Of a DNA stretch of 64,000 bases, positions 25,307 to 34,750 are shown piece by piece (within the stretch, counting starts at the first letter, position 1; each line of letters opens with the position of its first letter). The notes under the pieces were generated by a model, which had not been told where the DNA came from, did no database searches, and saw only the letters and a list, made by a program, of their open reading frames with translations. Made by a program: the position numbers and the translations under genes. Source of the stretch: Gilichinskyi gelida (lineage in GTDB: Bacteria; Acidobacteriota; Thermoanaerobaculia; Gp7-AA8); the NCBI GenBank assembly GCA_038040385.1, contig JBBPII010000001.1:434001-498000 (forward strand), read 5' to 3'.

Positions 25307-26455
25307 ATGAAGAACTTCAATCTCGACGCCATCCTCGAGGCGATGCTGAAGATGTCCGATCGCGTCTCGGACCTCAACTTCTCCGTCGGACGGCAGCCGC
25401 AGGTGGAGATCGACGGCCAGCTCGTCCCGGTCAACTTCCCCGGTCTTCCGCGCCTCACGCCCTACCAGACCGAGATGATCGCCATGCATATGCTGCGAGG
25501 CGACCGCGAGCTGACCCGGACCCTGATTCAGAACGGCTCGGTCGACCTCTCGTACTCGATTCCCCAGAAGACGCGATTCCGCGTCAACGTCTTCTCGCAG
25601 CGCGGCACGTACGCCATCGTCCTGCGCGTCATTCCGGAGGGCATCCCGACCCTGGAGGCGCTCAAGCTGCCGCAGGAGCTGTTCAACGTCTCCAAGCTGA
25701 AGAACGGCATCGTGCTGGTCACCGGGCCGACGGGCTCGGGCAAGTCGACCACCCTGGCCGCGATCATCAATCAGATCAATCAGGAGCACGCCTACCACAT
25801 CATCACCATCGAGGATCCGGTGGAGTACATGCACCGGCATGCGAAGTCGACGGTGAATCAGCGTGAGGTCGGATCGGATACCAAGACCTTCGCCCTGGCC
25901 CTCCGCGCCGCCCTGCGCCAGGCGCCGAAGGTGATCCTCATCGGCGAGATGCGCGACGTGGAGACCATCGAGATCGCCATGGAAGCGGCGGAGACCGGCC
26001 ACCTGGTCCTCTCTACCCTCCACACCATCGACGCGGCGAAGACCGTCGACCGCATCGTCGGCGTCTTCCCCAAGGACCAGGAGCCGCAAGTCCGCACCCG
26101 GCTGGCGCAGTCGTTCCGCTACATCATTTCCCAGAGGCTGCTGCCGAAGGTCGGCGGCGGACGCATCGCGGTCATGGAAGTCCTCAAGTCGACGATGCGC
26201 ACCCGCGACTACATCCTCAAAGGGGAGAGCGAAGGGCGCTCGCTGAGCGACGCCATGCACGACGGGAGTGTCGACGGCATGCAGACCTTCGACGACGAAC
26301 TGGAGAAGTTGTGGCTGGCGGGGACGGTCACCAAGGACATCGCCCTGGCCTATGCCACCAACCCCACGAACCTCGCGCTGCGGCTCACCGACGACAACCT
26401 GCCGGCCGGCACCAAGACCGAGGACAGCGACTCGATGCTGTCGATGCTGGAGTAG
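25307..26455 (+). CDS. pilT: Type IV pilus retraction ATPase, PilT-like
   Basis: The 382-residue cytoplasmic ATPase has an N-terminal PAS-like domain (DLNFSVGRQPQVEIDGQLVP), Walker A GPTGSGKSTT, the Asp box (IITIEDPVEYMH), Walker B (VILIGEMRDVETIEIAMEAA) and the His box (TGHLVLSTLHTIDAAKTVDR). The tail after residue 340 is acidic (EDSDSMLSMLE). It powers pilus retraction for twitching and DNA uptake, which fits dprA in this window. An adjacent gene starts 4 bp after its stop. It could be the PilU-type paralog; context cannot tell. Confidence 0.92.
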   Translation: MKNFNLDAILEAMLKMSDRVSDLNFSVGRQPQVEIDGQLVPVNFPGLPRLTPYQTEMIAMHMLRGDRELTRTLIQNGSVDLSYSIPQKTRFRVNVFSQRGTYAIVLRVIPEGIPTLEALKLPQELFNVSKLKNGIVLVTGPTGSGKSTTLAAIINQINQEHAYHIITIEDPVEYMHRHAKSTVNQREVGSDTKTFALALRAALRQAPKVILIGEMRDVETIEIAMEAAETGHLVLSTLHTIDAAKTVDRIVGVFPKDQEPQVRTRLAQSFRYIISQRLLPKVGGGRIAVMEVLKSTMRTRDYILKGESEGRSLSDAMHDGSVDGMQTFDDELEKLWLAGTVTKDIALAYATNPTNLALRLTDDNLPAGTKTEDSDSMLSMLE

Positions 26456-26458
26456 CGG

Positions 26459-27082
26459 ATGATCAAGATCACCTGCACCTCCTGCCAGAAGCCGCTCTCG
26501 CTCGACGAGACCAAGCTCCCGATGAAGGAGGTCTCGTTTCCCTGTCCGGTGTGCAAGACGAAGCTCACCGTCGACCGCCGCAATCTCGAGATGGCGAGTG
26601 CGGCGGCCGCAGCGCCTGTTGGTGACGCGCCGCCGGCGGAGGCGCCCGAGGAGGAGGAAAGCTTCGGCGCCAAGGCCCTCATCGTCGGCAACGATCACCC
26701 CGCCCTTCGGCAGGCGGCGAAATTGGTCGGCTTCGTCCCCATGCACTTCAGCGAGGCCAAACAGGCGCGCGACTACTTCATGCAGGAGTTTCCACCGGTG
26801 GTCATGCTCCATCCGGCGCAGATGTCCGCGCCGCCTCTGGAAGCGATGGCGCCCATCGTCTCGCTCACCCCCAACGACCGCCGCAAGGCGTTCTTCATCC
26901 TGGTGGCGGAGAGCCTCCGCACCCTCGACGGCAACGCCGCGTTTCTCTACGGCGTCAACCTCGTGGTGGCCACCAAGGATCTCGGCGCGTTTCAGCAGAT
27001 CTATCGCGACGCCTTCGCCTATCACGAGCGCCTCTACGGCGCGATGAGCGTGGTGATGAAGGAAGTGTCGTCCACGCACTGA
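26459..27082 (+). CDS. Zinc-ribbon plus pseudo-receiver protein
   Basis: The 207-residue protein has an N-terminal zinc ribbon (CTSCQKPLSLDETKLPMKEV, SFPCPVCKTKL: two CxxC pairs, residues 6-34). An Ala/Pro/Glu linker follows, then a receiver-like alpha/beta domain (AKALIVGNDHPALRQAAKLV, FPPVVMLHPAQMSAPPLEAM). The phospho-acceptor Asp position is not acidic in VVMLHP, so phosphorylation is unlikely. The gene starts 4 bp after pilT and is probably cotranscribed, suggesting a role in pilus control; this is inference. Confidence 0.6.
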   Translation: MIKITCTSCQKPLSLDETKLPMKEVSFPCPVCKTKLTVDRRNLEMASAAAAAPVGDAPPAEAPEEEESFGAKALIVGNDHPALRQAAKLVGFVPMHFSEAKQARDYFMQEFPPVVMLHPAQMSAPPLEAMAPIVSLTPNDRRKAFFILVAESLRTLDGNAAFLYGVNLVVATKDLGAFQQIYRDAFAYHERLYGAMSVVMKEVSSTH

Positions 27083-27086
27083 CCGG

Positions 27087-28841
27087 ATGCAGCGGGCGCG
27101 CGCGCGGCTGATCCTTCTCGCGGTGATGGCCCTCGGCCTCGGCGCGCGGCTCAGCGTGTGGCCGCGCGTCTTCGCCGACGGCAGCGTCTTCATCGACGGA
27201 CCGGACGGCTATTACCACCTTCATCGCGCTGCGATGACGGTGCGGCAGTGGCCGCGCGTGCCGCAGTTCGATCCTGCCATTAACGTTCCTGCCGGAGGGC
27301 GCATCAGTTGGCCGCCGCTCTTCGACGGCCTCCTGGCAACGTTTGCGATGCCATGGCCCTCGGACGCCGCGCTCGAGCGGATCGGCGCCTTCCTGCCGCC
27401 GCTGCTCGGCATCGCTCAACTCGCCGTTCTGTACGCTCTCGTTCTTCGTCTGCGGAGTCGCAGAGCCGCGCTCATTGCCACGGCCATCGCTGCCGTGCTT
27501 CCCGCGGCCGTGCGCTACACGCTCCTCGGCGCTCTCGATCACGATCCATTCTTCACGCTGTGCCTCTTGGTGTCGCTGCTAGGCCTCGCCAGGGAGAAGG
27601 CGCCGCTCGTCGCGGTCGGACTGGCCGCCGGAATCCTCGGATGGACTGGCGCGATCGTGCAGGTCGCCATCGCGACGTTGATCGTGCTGGCCGGTCGCTC
27701 CGAGGGGGCGTCGCGCGCGCTGGCCATCGGCGCCACATGGGCGGCAGCCGTCGTCTTTCCCTTCGTTGTGATGAGCCCATGGCGCGGTGCGACTTTCGAG
27801 GGGCTGTCGTGGCTTCACATCGCCGCGCTGGCGGGTGCAGGCCTGGCCGGCGCCGCGCTGGCACGACATCGGCCCCTGCTGATTCTGAACGGCGCGGCAT
27901 TGGTAGCACTCCTTCCGATGTCCATCCGCCCGCTCCTCGGAGGGGTGCGCTATGCGGCCGCGGACGCCCCGATCCTCTCCCTGGTCGCCGAGGCGCAACC
28001 GCTGCTGCGGCTCCTGGGAGCGTTCGACCTCTGGCCCATCCTCATCCGCCTCGGATTCCTTCCTTTGGTCGCGCTGATCGTCATTCCCAGCGCGTTCATC
28101 CGCCGGCGTGATCACGCTCTTCTCTTCGTTGCACCGTGGGCGGTGGTGACGCTCACTTTGGCGCTGCTCCACGCCCGTTTCAGCTTCGATGCGGCGATCG
28201 CCCTGTCCGCTCTTGCCGGAATCACCTTCGACGGCATGAAGGCCGTTCGCCCGGCGGTCGCCGCTTTCGTCGCGTTGTTGCCCGTGATTCCCGCGTACGT
28301 TCCGCTGCCCCGCCTCGTGGCGTTCAACTTCTATCGTCGTGAAAACGCTCTGCGCGATTACGAAATGGACCGCATTTGTCGCTGGCTCCGGACACGGCCG
28401 GCCGGTGCGGTGCTGGCGCCGTGGCACTTCGGGCACTGGATCGTCTGGATCGCGAAGAAGCCGGTCGTCATCGGCCCGATGTTGTCGGTCGGCCAATCGG
28501 AGTTCGCCGGGGGCCTGCGCTTTTTCTTCATCGATGACGAAAAGACCGCGCGGGAGTTTCTCCAGTCGCACCGGGTACGCTACCTGATGGTCACTCCGGA
28601 GCTCGATACGATCGCCGTGCGGGCGCGCGTCGCGGGCATCGATCCGTCGCTCTATCGCGGTCCGGCGGTGTACATGCGGAGCGTCGCCGCGAGGCTGACC
28701 TTCAGCGGGCCGCTCGCCGGCTACCGTGAAGTTCTCCGTTCGAGCGCGTACGTTCGTACTCCCTTCGGGGTGGTTCCGCTGATTCGGATTTACGAGGTAC
28801 TCCCGCACCGGGATTTCGCGGACAAAAAAAGGGCGCCGTGA
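27087..28841 (+). CDS. STT3/AglB-like membrane oligosaccharyltransferase homolog
   Basis: The 584-residue polytopic protein shows STT3/PglB-type features: a first loop with FIDGPDGYYHLHRAAMTVRQ and PAGGRISWPPLFDGLLA, then GALDHDPFFTLCLL resembling the DHH motif. After the last helices, LAPWHFGHWIVWIAKKPVVI takes the place of the WWDYG acceptor-recognition motif. These enzymes transfer a lipid-linked oligosaccharide to Asn in secreted proteins; in bacteria they are uncommon outside epsilonproteobacteria and some deltaproteobacteria. It follows pilT and the zinc-ribbon gene by 4 bp and faces the pilin gene. Its stop codon lies in the loop of the terminator hairpin. A non-OST GT-C enzyme is the alternative. 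Confidence 0.65.
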   Translation: MQRARARLILLAVMALGLGARLSVWPRVFADGSVFIDGPDGYYHLHRAAMTVRQWPRVPQFDPAINVPAGGRISWPPLFDGLLATFAMPWPSDAALERIGAFLPPLLGIAQLAVLYALVLRLRSRRAALIATAIAAVLPAAVRYTLLGALDHDPFFTLCLLVSLLGLAREKAPLVAVGLAAGILGWTGAIVQVAIATLIVLAGRSEGASRALAIGATWAAAVVFPFVVMSPWRGATFEGLSWLHIAALAGAGLAGAALARHRPLLILNGAALVALLPMSIRPLLGGVRYAAADAPILSLVAEAQPLLRLLGAFDLWPILIRLGFLPLVALIVIPSAFIRRRDHALLFVAPWAVVTLTLALLHARFSFDAAIALSALAGITFDGMKAVRPAVAAFVALLPVIPAYVPLPRLVAFNFYRRENALRDYEMDRICRWLRTRPAGAVLAPWHFGHWIVWIAKKPVVIGPMLSVGQSEFAGGLRFFFIDDEKTAREFLQSHRVRYLMVTPELDTIAVRARVAGIDPSLYRGPAVYMRSVAARLTFSGPLAGYREVLRSSAYVRTPFGVVPLIRIYEVLPHRDFADKKRAP

Positions 28842-28854
28842 GGCGCCCTTTTCA
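28824..28854. terminator. Bidirectional intrinsic terminator
   Basis: A run of seven A, the GGGCGCC/GGCGCCC stem with a GTGA loop, and TTTT give a terminator for both the STT3-like gene and the facing pilin gene. The loop bases TGA are the stop codon of the plus-strand gene. Confidence 0.9.
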
Positions 28855-28872
28855 TTCGATGAGAGACGAGGA

Positions 28873-29373
28873 CTACTGCTGCTGGACGCCCTCGGGGTAC
28901 TGAAGGAACGTGCCGTTTCCGTAGATGATGTCGCAGTCGAAGTTCGTGGTCGCGCCGCCGGCCTCCGTGGTTTCGGCGGCCCCGCCGTTCTTGCCGCTGG
29001 AGATGATGATGTACTGCTGCGCTGCGGTGGCCGCGCCCCATGACTGATCCGCGCTGAACGTCCAGTTGTTGCCCCAGCCGTCCTTCTGCGGGAAGGTCTT
29101 GACGTAGGTGGGGGCCAGGTAGAGGATCAGGTTGTCAGTGGTGACCGCGCCGGACGGTAAGACGAGCGCGGCGCCTGCGGCGTTGTACTTGTTGATGTCG
29201 GTCGCGCGAGCTTCCCATGCCGTGGCAATGGTCCGCATGTCGGCCATGGTCCTCTTCTGTTTGGAGCGCTGCATCGCGGTGAGCAGGTTCGGAATGGCGA
29301 TGGCCGCCAGGATGCCGATGATCGCCACGACGATCAGCAGCTCGATGAGTGTGAAACCTTTCTGTTTACGCAT
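28873..29373 (-). CDS. Type IV pilin / pseudopilin
   Basis: The 166-residue prepilin has the class III signal MRKQKGFTLIELLIVVAIIG, with Gly-1, Phe+1 and Glu+5, followed by ILAAIAIPNLLTAMQRSKQK. The C-terminal globular part is short and GspG-like (QKDGWGNNWTFSAD) and ends without a disulphide pair. It starts at ATG 29373, which has an AAAGGAGGAAG site upstream; the longer frame is rejected. Prepilin peptidase would process it. It faces pilT and the STT3-like gene, so pilus glycosylation is conceivable. GspG-like secretion pseudopilin is the alternative. Confidence 0.92.
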   Translation of the reverse strand: MRKQKGFTLIELLIVVAIIGILAAIAIPNLLTAMQRSKQKRTMADMRTIATAWEARATDINKYNAAGAALVLPSGAVTTDNLILYLAPTYVKTFPQKDGWGNNWTFSADQSWGAATAAQQYIIISSGKNGGAAETTEAGGATTNFDCDIIYGNGTFLQYPEGVQQQ

Positions 29374-29513
29374 TCTTGGACTTCCTCCTTTTCCCAATGG
29401 CCAAGCGCAAGCGATATACCACGCACCACAGAGTCGCTAAGCTGCTGAGGAACAGATGGTTATCGTTTGCGAGAGCCTTGTTTTCAGCGGCTCTCTGACG
29501 ATTTTTGGGGGAC

Positions 29514-30974
29514 TCACCTGACACTTCTTGTCAGCGGTGCGGCGGCGGCGCAACGTCTGGCGTCATCGACGCGCCCGGCGTGCATCAGCAGCGAGCAGCG
29601 CATCTGCCACGCGAGTGCGTCGTGCGGGTCGCAGGCGATGGCGCGCTGGAGGTCGCGATCCCCAGCGTCGAGGTCGCCCGCCCGCCCGGCGAGAAGGGCG
29701 CGATTGCGAAGCGCGGCGCCGTAGCAGCGATCGAGCGCCAGCGCGCGATCGAGATCGATTCGCGCCCCGCGGGCATCGCCTGCCGCGAGCAACGCGACCG
29801 CGCGGCTGTTGTACGCGAGGGCAATGCTGTCGTCGTAGTCGATGACGCTGGTCCAGAGCGATACCGAGTCGTGCCACACCGCGCAGCGTCGCTGCGTCGC
29901 AACGGAGAGAAGGATGGTGCCGGCGATGACGACCACGACAGCGGTGCTGCGTCTCATCTTCACAATCCCCGTCGCGACGAGGTATGCGAGGCCGATGGAA
30001 GGAAGCAGGGTGTAGCGATCAGCGGCCATGGTCTGTCCGATCGACAGCAGCGGCAGCGTCGGCGCGATGGTGAGAAGAAAGAACGCCGACCCGAAGAAGA
30101 TGGGACGCCAGCGGAACGCCGCAGCCGCGACGGCCACGACGAGTACGAGGACCGCCGCGGCACACATGACGTCGACGAGGCCGATCGACTTCGGGTAGGG
30201 GTAGAAAGCCGACAGATTCGCAGGAATGATCTCGCGCGCGATTTCCATCGCCAAGGCGCGGCAGGCGAGGAGTGTCTTCGTCACCGGAGTGAATGCGAAA
30301 CCCGGCAGAGTGGTCAGCGCGCCCGGTCCTCGCTGCGCGTAGACCGCGACGAGGCCGAACGTGAGGCTGATGGCAAGAAGCACGGCGGTGCGGCCCATGC
30401 GCGGCCGCCGGCGCTCCAAGAAATCGATCAGTAAGGTGACGATGGGAAAGACCACAGCCGTCGCCTTGGCGAGTAATGCCAGGACGAAAAGCGCGAATAC
30501 CCAGCCGAAGTGCGCCCCGCGGCGGATGTGCCGCAGATACGCCAGCAGCGCCGCGGCGAAGAACAGCTCACACAACACGTCCTTCCGCTCGGCGATCCAT
30601 CCCACCGACTCGACGCGCAGCGGGTGAACGGCGAAGAAGAGTGCGCCCGCAAGTGCGCCGAACGGGCTTCCGGTCATCTCGAACAGCAGCAGCAAGACAC
30701 AGAGGGAGCCGGCGAGGTGCAGCAGGAGGTTCGTGGCGTGCAGCTCGCGGGCGCGAATTCCGAAGAGCCGCTCCTCGATTGCCAGTGAAACCATCGTCAG
30801 CGGGTGGTAGTTGCCCATGACTGGAGCAGTGAGGAGCTTCGATAAAGGCGCCTTCGCCGATTCGAGGTAGACGGCGTCATCCCAATTCGTGATGCCGGCA
30901 TTGACGAGCGGCGCGAATGAGATAAGGGTCGCCGCCACGAGCAGGAGTGAGGCGATGACGAGCTGGCGCCGCAT
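29514..30974 (-). CDS. TMTC-like GT-C mannosyltransferase with TPR tail
   Basis: The 486-residue protein matches the TMTC/DUF1736 pattern: ITNWDDAVYLESAKAPLSKL, MGNYHPLTMVSLAIEERLFG, LHATNLLLHLAG, FFAVHPLRVESVGWIAERKD. About ten membrane helices follow, then a C-terminal tetratricopeptide region (AYNSRAVALLAAGDARGARI, ALRNRALLAGRAGDLDAGDR). In animals TMTC proteins O-mannosylate cadherins; bacterial homologs are common and uncharacterised. The acidic pair WDD in the first loop is the probable catalytic site. It starts three bases after the M20 peptidase stop and ends the operon. Confidence 0.8.
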   Translation of the reverse strand: MRRQLVIASLLLVAATLISFAPLVNAGITNWDDAVYLESAKAPLSKLLTAPVMGNYHPLTMVSLAIEERLFGIRARELHATNLLLHLAGSLCVLLLLFEMTGSPFGALAGALFFAVHPLRVESVGWIAERKDVLCELFFAAALLAYLRHIRRGAHFGWVFALFVLALLAKATAVVFPIVTLLIDFLERRRPRMGRTAVLLAISLTFGLVAVYAQRGPGALTTLPGFAFTPVTKTLLACRALAMEIAREIIPANLSAFYPYPKSIGLVDVMCAAAVLVLVVAVAAAAFRWRPIFFGSAFFLLTIAPTLPLLSIGQTMAADRYTLLPSIGLAYLVATGIVKMRRSTAVVVVIAGTILLSVATQRRCAVWHDSVSLWTSVIDYDDSIALAYNSRAVALLAAGDARGARIDLDRALALDRCYGAALRNRALLAGRAGDLDAGDRDLQRAIACDPHDALAWQMRCSLLMHAGRVDDARRCAAAAPLTRSVR

Positions 30975-30977
30975 ACG

Positions 30978-32369
30978 TCAGCCCGAAGAGAGGAGCGTTC
31001 CGAACGCGTACTCCCGCACCACCCGCCGCATCAGCGAGACCCCCTGCATGAACCAGTCGGCGCGGATGCGCTCGTCCACCCCGTGGATGCCCTCGGTCTG
31101 GTAGAAGTCGACAGGGAAGGGCCAGACGCCGTACGCATCGATGCCGCGGGCGCGAAGGTAGCGCGAATCGTTGTACGAGGCGGCGAGGATCTCGCTTCCG
31201 ACGGGGAAGTCGGCGCCGTACTCGCGCCGGATCTCACGTTCCAGCAGCGCCCACACCGGCGTGCGGCGGGAGCTGAAGGGCGCCGGACCGCTGGTGCGCA
31301 CCACTTCGACCGTGGCGCCGAACGGAGCGACTTCTTCCCGCAGCCGGCCGATGCGATGCTCCGGCAACTCGTCCGGAAGATTGAACATGTTGACGTCCAT
31401 GACGAAGCCGCCGGACCCGGCCTCCACGCCGCCGAGCCACATCGCGTTCTGCGTCAGCTCCTTGTAGCCAGGCGCCAGCAGCCAGAACTTGCCGGCGGCC
31501 ACGGCGCGCTCGATGTCGTCGAGCAGTTCGCGCTCCTCGATGCGCAGCGGCGCGATCTCGTGCAGGAACTCCTTCACCTCGGGGAGGATGCGGTCGGGGT
31601 CCGGCGGGGTGATGTGCGGCTCCAGGGCGATGCGCGTCCGCTGCAGCGCCTCGCGCGTTGGGGCGTGCAACCGTACGCGGCAAACCATCTTCGTGCCGAT
31701 CTCGATGCCGAAGTAGCTGATCCGCTCCTGCTGCGTCTCGGTGATGCCCCCCTCGTTGAGCGCGTAGCGGACGCCGCGGAAGATGTCGGGGCGATGCTCC
31801 ACCAGCCATCCGGTGCCCAGCAGGCCATCGTTCTCTTCGTCCGCCGTGGCCAGGAAGACGATGTCGCGCTCCGGTGTGCGGCCGCTGCGCGCCACGTCGA
31901 GAAAGGCCTCGAGCTGGCAGAGGGCGATGCCTTTCATGTCGAGCGTGCCGCGGCCGTAGATCATGTTGAGGCGCTCCGACGCGGCGAACGGCGGCCGGGT
32001 CCACGCGGCCGGATCGGCCGGGACGACGTCGATGTGATTGAGCAGCAGCAGGGCATCGCCGTCGCGCTTTCCCTGCAGGCGCGCGTAGAGGCTGGCGCGC
32101 CTGGGAGCGGACTCGATGATCTCCGCGCGCACGCCGTTCTGGGACAGGATCGCGGCGAGGAACCTCGCGCCGTCGATCTCATTGTTTTTAGACGTGTCGA
32201 TGCGTACGTACTGCTGGAGCCGGACGATCTCCGGCGTGATGCGCGCCGGCTTGGGGATCCACAACTGCGAGTCGATGGTGTCCTGGACCCGCCAGTTGTA
32301 GATCATCAGCGCGCCGATGGCGGCGCCGCCAGCGAGGAGCAACGCCAGGGGAAGCCTCCAGCGCCGCAT
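30978..32369 (-). CDS. M20-family metallopeptidase with N-terminal membrane anchor
   Basis: The 463-residue protein has an N-terminal signal anchor (LPLALLLAGGAAIGALMIY) and the M20 fold. The metal ligands are His in LLLNHIDVVPAD, Asp in YGRGTLDMKGIAL, the EE pair in ATADEENDGLLG and a late His in TEGIHGVDERI. A dimerisation domain fills the middle (about residues 190-350). The family covers carboxypeptidases and aminoacylases; the anchor places this one in the periplasm. Its start overlaps the YfhO-like gene stop (ATGA), and the TMTC-like gene follows. Confidence 0.88.
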   Translation of the reverse strand: MRRWRLPLALLLAGGAAIGALMIYNWRVQDTIDSQLWIPKPARITPEIVRLQQYVRIDTSKNNEIDGARFLAAILSQNGVRAEIIESAPRRASLYARLQGKRDGDALLLLNHIDVVPADPAAWTRPPFAASERLNMIYGRGTLDMKGIALCQLEAFLDVARSGRTPERDIVFLATADEENDGLLGTGWLVEHRPDIFRGVRYALNEGGITETQQERISYFGIEIGTKMVCRVRLHAPTREALQRTRIALEPHITPPDPDRILPEVKEFLHEIAPLRIEERELLDDIERAVAAGKFWLLAPGYKELTQNAMWLGGVEAGSGGFVMDVNMFNLPDELPEHRIGRLREEVAPFGATVEVVRTSGPAPFSSRRTPVWALLEREIRREYGADFPVGSEILAASYNDSRYLRARGIDAYGVWPFPVDFYQTEGIHGVDERIRADWFMQGVSLMRRVVREYAFGTLLSSG

Positions 32370-34735
32370 CAGACCTCCGCGGCCGGCTGCTGCGGCGGGA
32401 GACGGCGGCGAACGATGAGCAGCATCAGGAACAGCGCGGCGGCCGCGCCGGCCGAGATGAACATCCCCACGTAGGCGATCTCATTGCGGTAGACCATCTC
32501 CACGCGATGTTTTCCCGGCGGGACGACGATACCCTGGTAGCCGATGTTGGTGACGACCGGCGCGACGGGCTTCCCGTCGACCGTGATGCGCCAGTACTTG
32601 TGCGGCGTGACGCTCATGACCAGGAAACCCTTGCCGAGGCTCTCGACGTCGATTGTGGCCCGATTCGCGGTTTCCCTCACACCGCGCACCACGCCGCCGG
32701 CCGGGACGAAGGTCGGCTGGGCGATGAACGCCGTCGCGTCGCTGAACTTCGATGAGATCAGCTTGCTGACGAAGTCCTTGCGGTTCTTGATGGTCACCAC
32801 CTGATCGGCGAAGTAGTAGCGCGGATAGTGGATCCCTTCGATGAAGCGGACGGGGATCGACTCCTTGAAGTGATTGCCGGTCCGCTTCTTTTCCTCCTCG
32901 AACGGGCGATAGGCGGCGCGGTACCAGGCATTGGACATGGCCATGAACGGCTGCCACCAGTCGCCCCGGCCGGCGCGCTTGACGTCCCACACGCAGTCGG
33001 TGAAGTCGATGGTCGGCAGCAGCGCCGTCTTGTCGTAGTCGCGCTCCATGATGGTGCGCACCCGCACTCCCGCCGGCGTCATGGGAAAGAGTCCGTTTCG
33101 CACCACCCAGTAGACGGCGTCGCCGGTGGAGAAGTAGTGCTGCGCCGGTTTCTCGCTGCCGTACCAGTCGACCTCGTGGAAGAGGCGGTAGTCGGCGCGA
33201 TTCGGCGGGAGGGTCTTCGCCAGCGGCGGCGGATCGAAGAAGCGGCGCGGCATCCGCGGATTCAGCTCCCAGGTCACCAACGCCAGATCGGCGACCACGA
33301 AGACCGCCGCCGCCGCCGTCCACACGGCGCGCCGGCGCATGCGGATGGTGAACAGCAGGGCGATGATGATCGACCCGCGCGCCGCGGCGATGATCCAGTC
33401 GTGCCACGACAGCGACACCATCCGGTTGGCGTTCGCGCCCGCGGTCAGGCCCCAGATCTTCATGAACGCCCGGCCGTATAGCGGCGTCAGACCGGCCAGC
33501 GCGATCAGCGCGGCGACACCCGTCGCCGCGACGGTGAACCCCAGCGCGCCGGCGCGGACGTCCTCGTCGCCGGCGAACATCCGTTCCAGCATCTGCGAGG
33601 CGAAGACGATCATGGCGAAGATGGCCATCAGGATGAACTTCTCCGGGTAGCGGATCGACGTCGCGATGCCGGCTCTGTACAGCCAGTGCAGCAGCGGCGT
33701 GTGCCCGCCGAGCGCCAGCAGCGAGGAGAAGACGAAGATGATCAGCACCAGCCGCCCGCCGCGCGGCCGGACGAATGCGCCGCCGATGGAAAGCGCGATC
33801 ACCGCCGCCCCCACGTAGACGCTGAACAGGAACGGTGAGCCCATCCCGCTGTATAGCCCACCGCCCCAATAGACCATCACCTGTTTGATGGAGATGTGGC
33901 CGAGGATGTTGGGGAAGATCATCTCCCCGAACTTCGCCCACGGCATGCTCCAGGCGCTGACCAGATCGAAATCGAACGGCCGCGAACGCGCCGAGTCATG
34001 AACGTGATCGAAGGCCGCGAAGGTCTGCGCCGCCCCCACCAGCATCGCGGAGGCGGAGATCAGCGCGATCCACAGCACGCGGGTGATGGACTGCGACACC
34101 CGCGGCGTGCTGTGCCAGCCGCGGTAGAGAGCGTAGACGCCGATGAGCAGTCCGGTCTGCGCGATGGTCGTCGGCTCGGCCACCAGAAACTGAAGGCCGA
34201 GAAAGAGCGCGCCGAGGGCGAAGTGGCGCGCGCTCCGCGTCAGCAGGAAGCGCCGCACGTAGAGGCACGTCAGCGGCAGCCACGCCGCGCAGAAGAGGAT
34301 CGGCAGGAGATTGACGTACGACAGATAGAGCCCGCCCAGCCCGTAGGCCATCGCCCCGAACCACGCCGCCTCCGGCCGCAGCTCCATCGAGCGCAGCAAC
34401 GCGTACATGCCGAGAAGGCCGATGTAGATGTGGAGAAGGACGTGGAGGCTGTATCCGAAGTTGTAGCTCGGCAGGAGGATGAGCCAGGTCAGCGGATAGA
34501 AGACCTCGTGCTCGGGGTTCGCGGCGATCGGCTGCCCCGCGGAGAAGTAGCGGTTCCAGTAGGGAAACTCGCCGTTCTGGACGATCTCGCGGAGGATCTG
34601 CTTGGTGGGGTAGTAGTAGCGCGTCAGGTCGCGCATGTAGAGCTGATTGACGCCGATCAGGACGTCGGCAAACCAGAGAGTTGCGAGAAGCGTGAGCGTC
34701 GTGACGGCGATGACGTCGGCGCGGCGTTGAAACAC
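32369..34735 (-). CDS. YfhO-like large membrane glycosyltransferase
   Basis: The 788-residue polytopic protein has the YfhO signature: YMRDLTRYYYPTKQILREIV, NGEFPYWNRYFSAGQPIAAN, PEHEVFYPLTWLILLPSYNF, then many helices. A late periplasmic domain (about residues 560-740) and a final helix (AYVGMFISAGAAAALFLMLL) follow. YfhO in Bacillus and Listeria is needed for glycosylation of lipoteichoic or wall polymers; here the acceptor is unknown. The GTG start at 34735 is supported by a TACAAT box seven bases before it and no ribosome-binding site. It heads the YfhO-M20-TMTC operon. Confidence 0.85.
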   Translation of the reverse strand: MFQRRADVIAVTTLTLLATLWFADVLIGVNQLYMRDLTRYYYPTKQILREIVQNGEFPYWNRYFSAGQPIAANPEHEVFYPLTWLILLPSYNFGYSLHVLLHIYIGLLGMYALLRSMELRPEAAWFGAMAYGLGGLYLSYVNLLPILFCAAWLPLTCLYVRRFLLTRSARHFALGALFLGLQFLVAEPTTIAQTGLLIGVYALYRGWHSTPRVSQSITRVLWIALISASAMLVGAAQTFAAFDHVHDSARSRPFDFDLVSAWSMPWAKFGEMIFPNILGHISIKQVMVYWGGGLYSGMGSPFLFSVYVGAAVIALSIGGAFVRPRGGRLVLIIFVFSSLLALGGHTPLLHWLYRAGIATSIRYPEKFILMAIFAMIVFASQMLERMFAGDEDVRAGALGFTVAATGVAALIALAGLTPLYGRAFMKIWGLTAGANANRMVSLSWHDWIIAAARGSIIIALLFTIRMRRRAVWTAAAAVFVVADLALVTWELNPRMPRRFFDPPPLAKTLPPNRADYRLFHEVDWYGSEKPAQHYFSTGDAVYWVVRNGLFPMTPAGVRVRTIMERDYDKTALLPTIDFTDCVWDVKRAGRGDWWQPFMAMSNAWYRAAYRPFEEEKKRTGNHFKESIPVRFIEGIHYPRYYFADQVVTIKNRKDFVSKLISSKFSDATAFIAQPTFVPAGGVVRGVRETANRATIDVESLGKGFLVMSVTPHKYWRITVDGKPVAPVVTNIGYQGIVVPPGKHRVEMVYRNEIAYVGMFISAGAAAALFLMLLIVRRRLPPQQPAAEV

Positions 34736-34742
34736 GGCGCGG

Positions 34743-34748
34743 ATTGTA
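34743..34748 (-). promoter_or_regulatory. -10 box TACAAT, 7 nt before a GTG start
   Basis: A consensus-like TACAAT on the minus strand ends 7 nt before the YfhO-like GTG, so transcription would start at or next to the start codon (leaderless). Confidence 0.55.
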
Positions 34749-34750
34749 AT

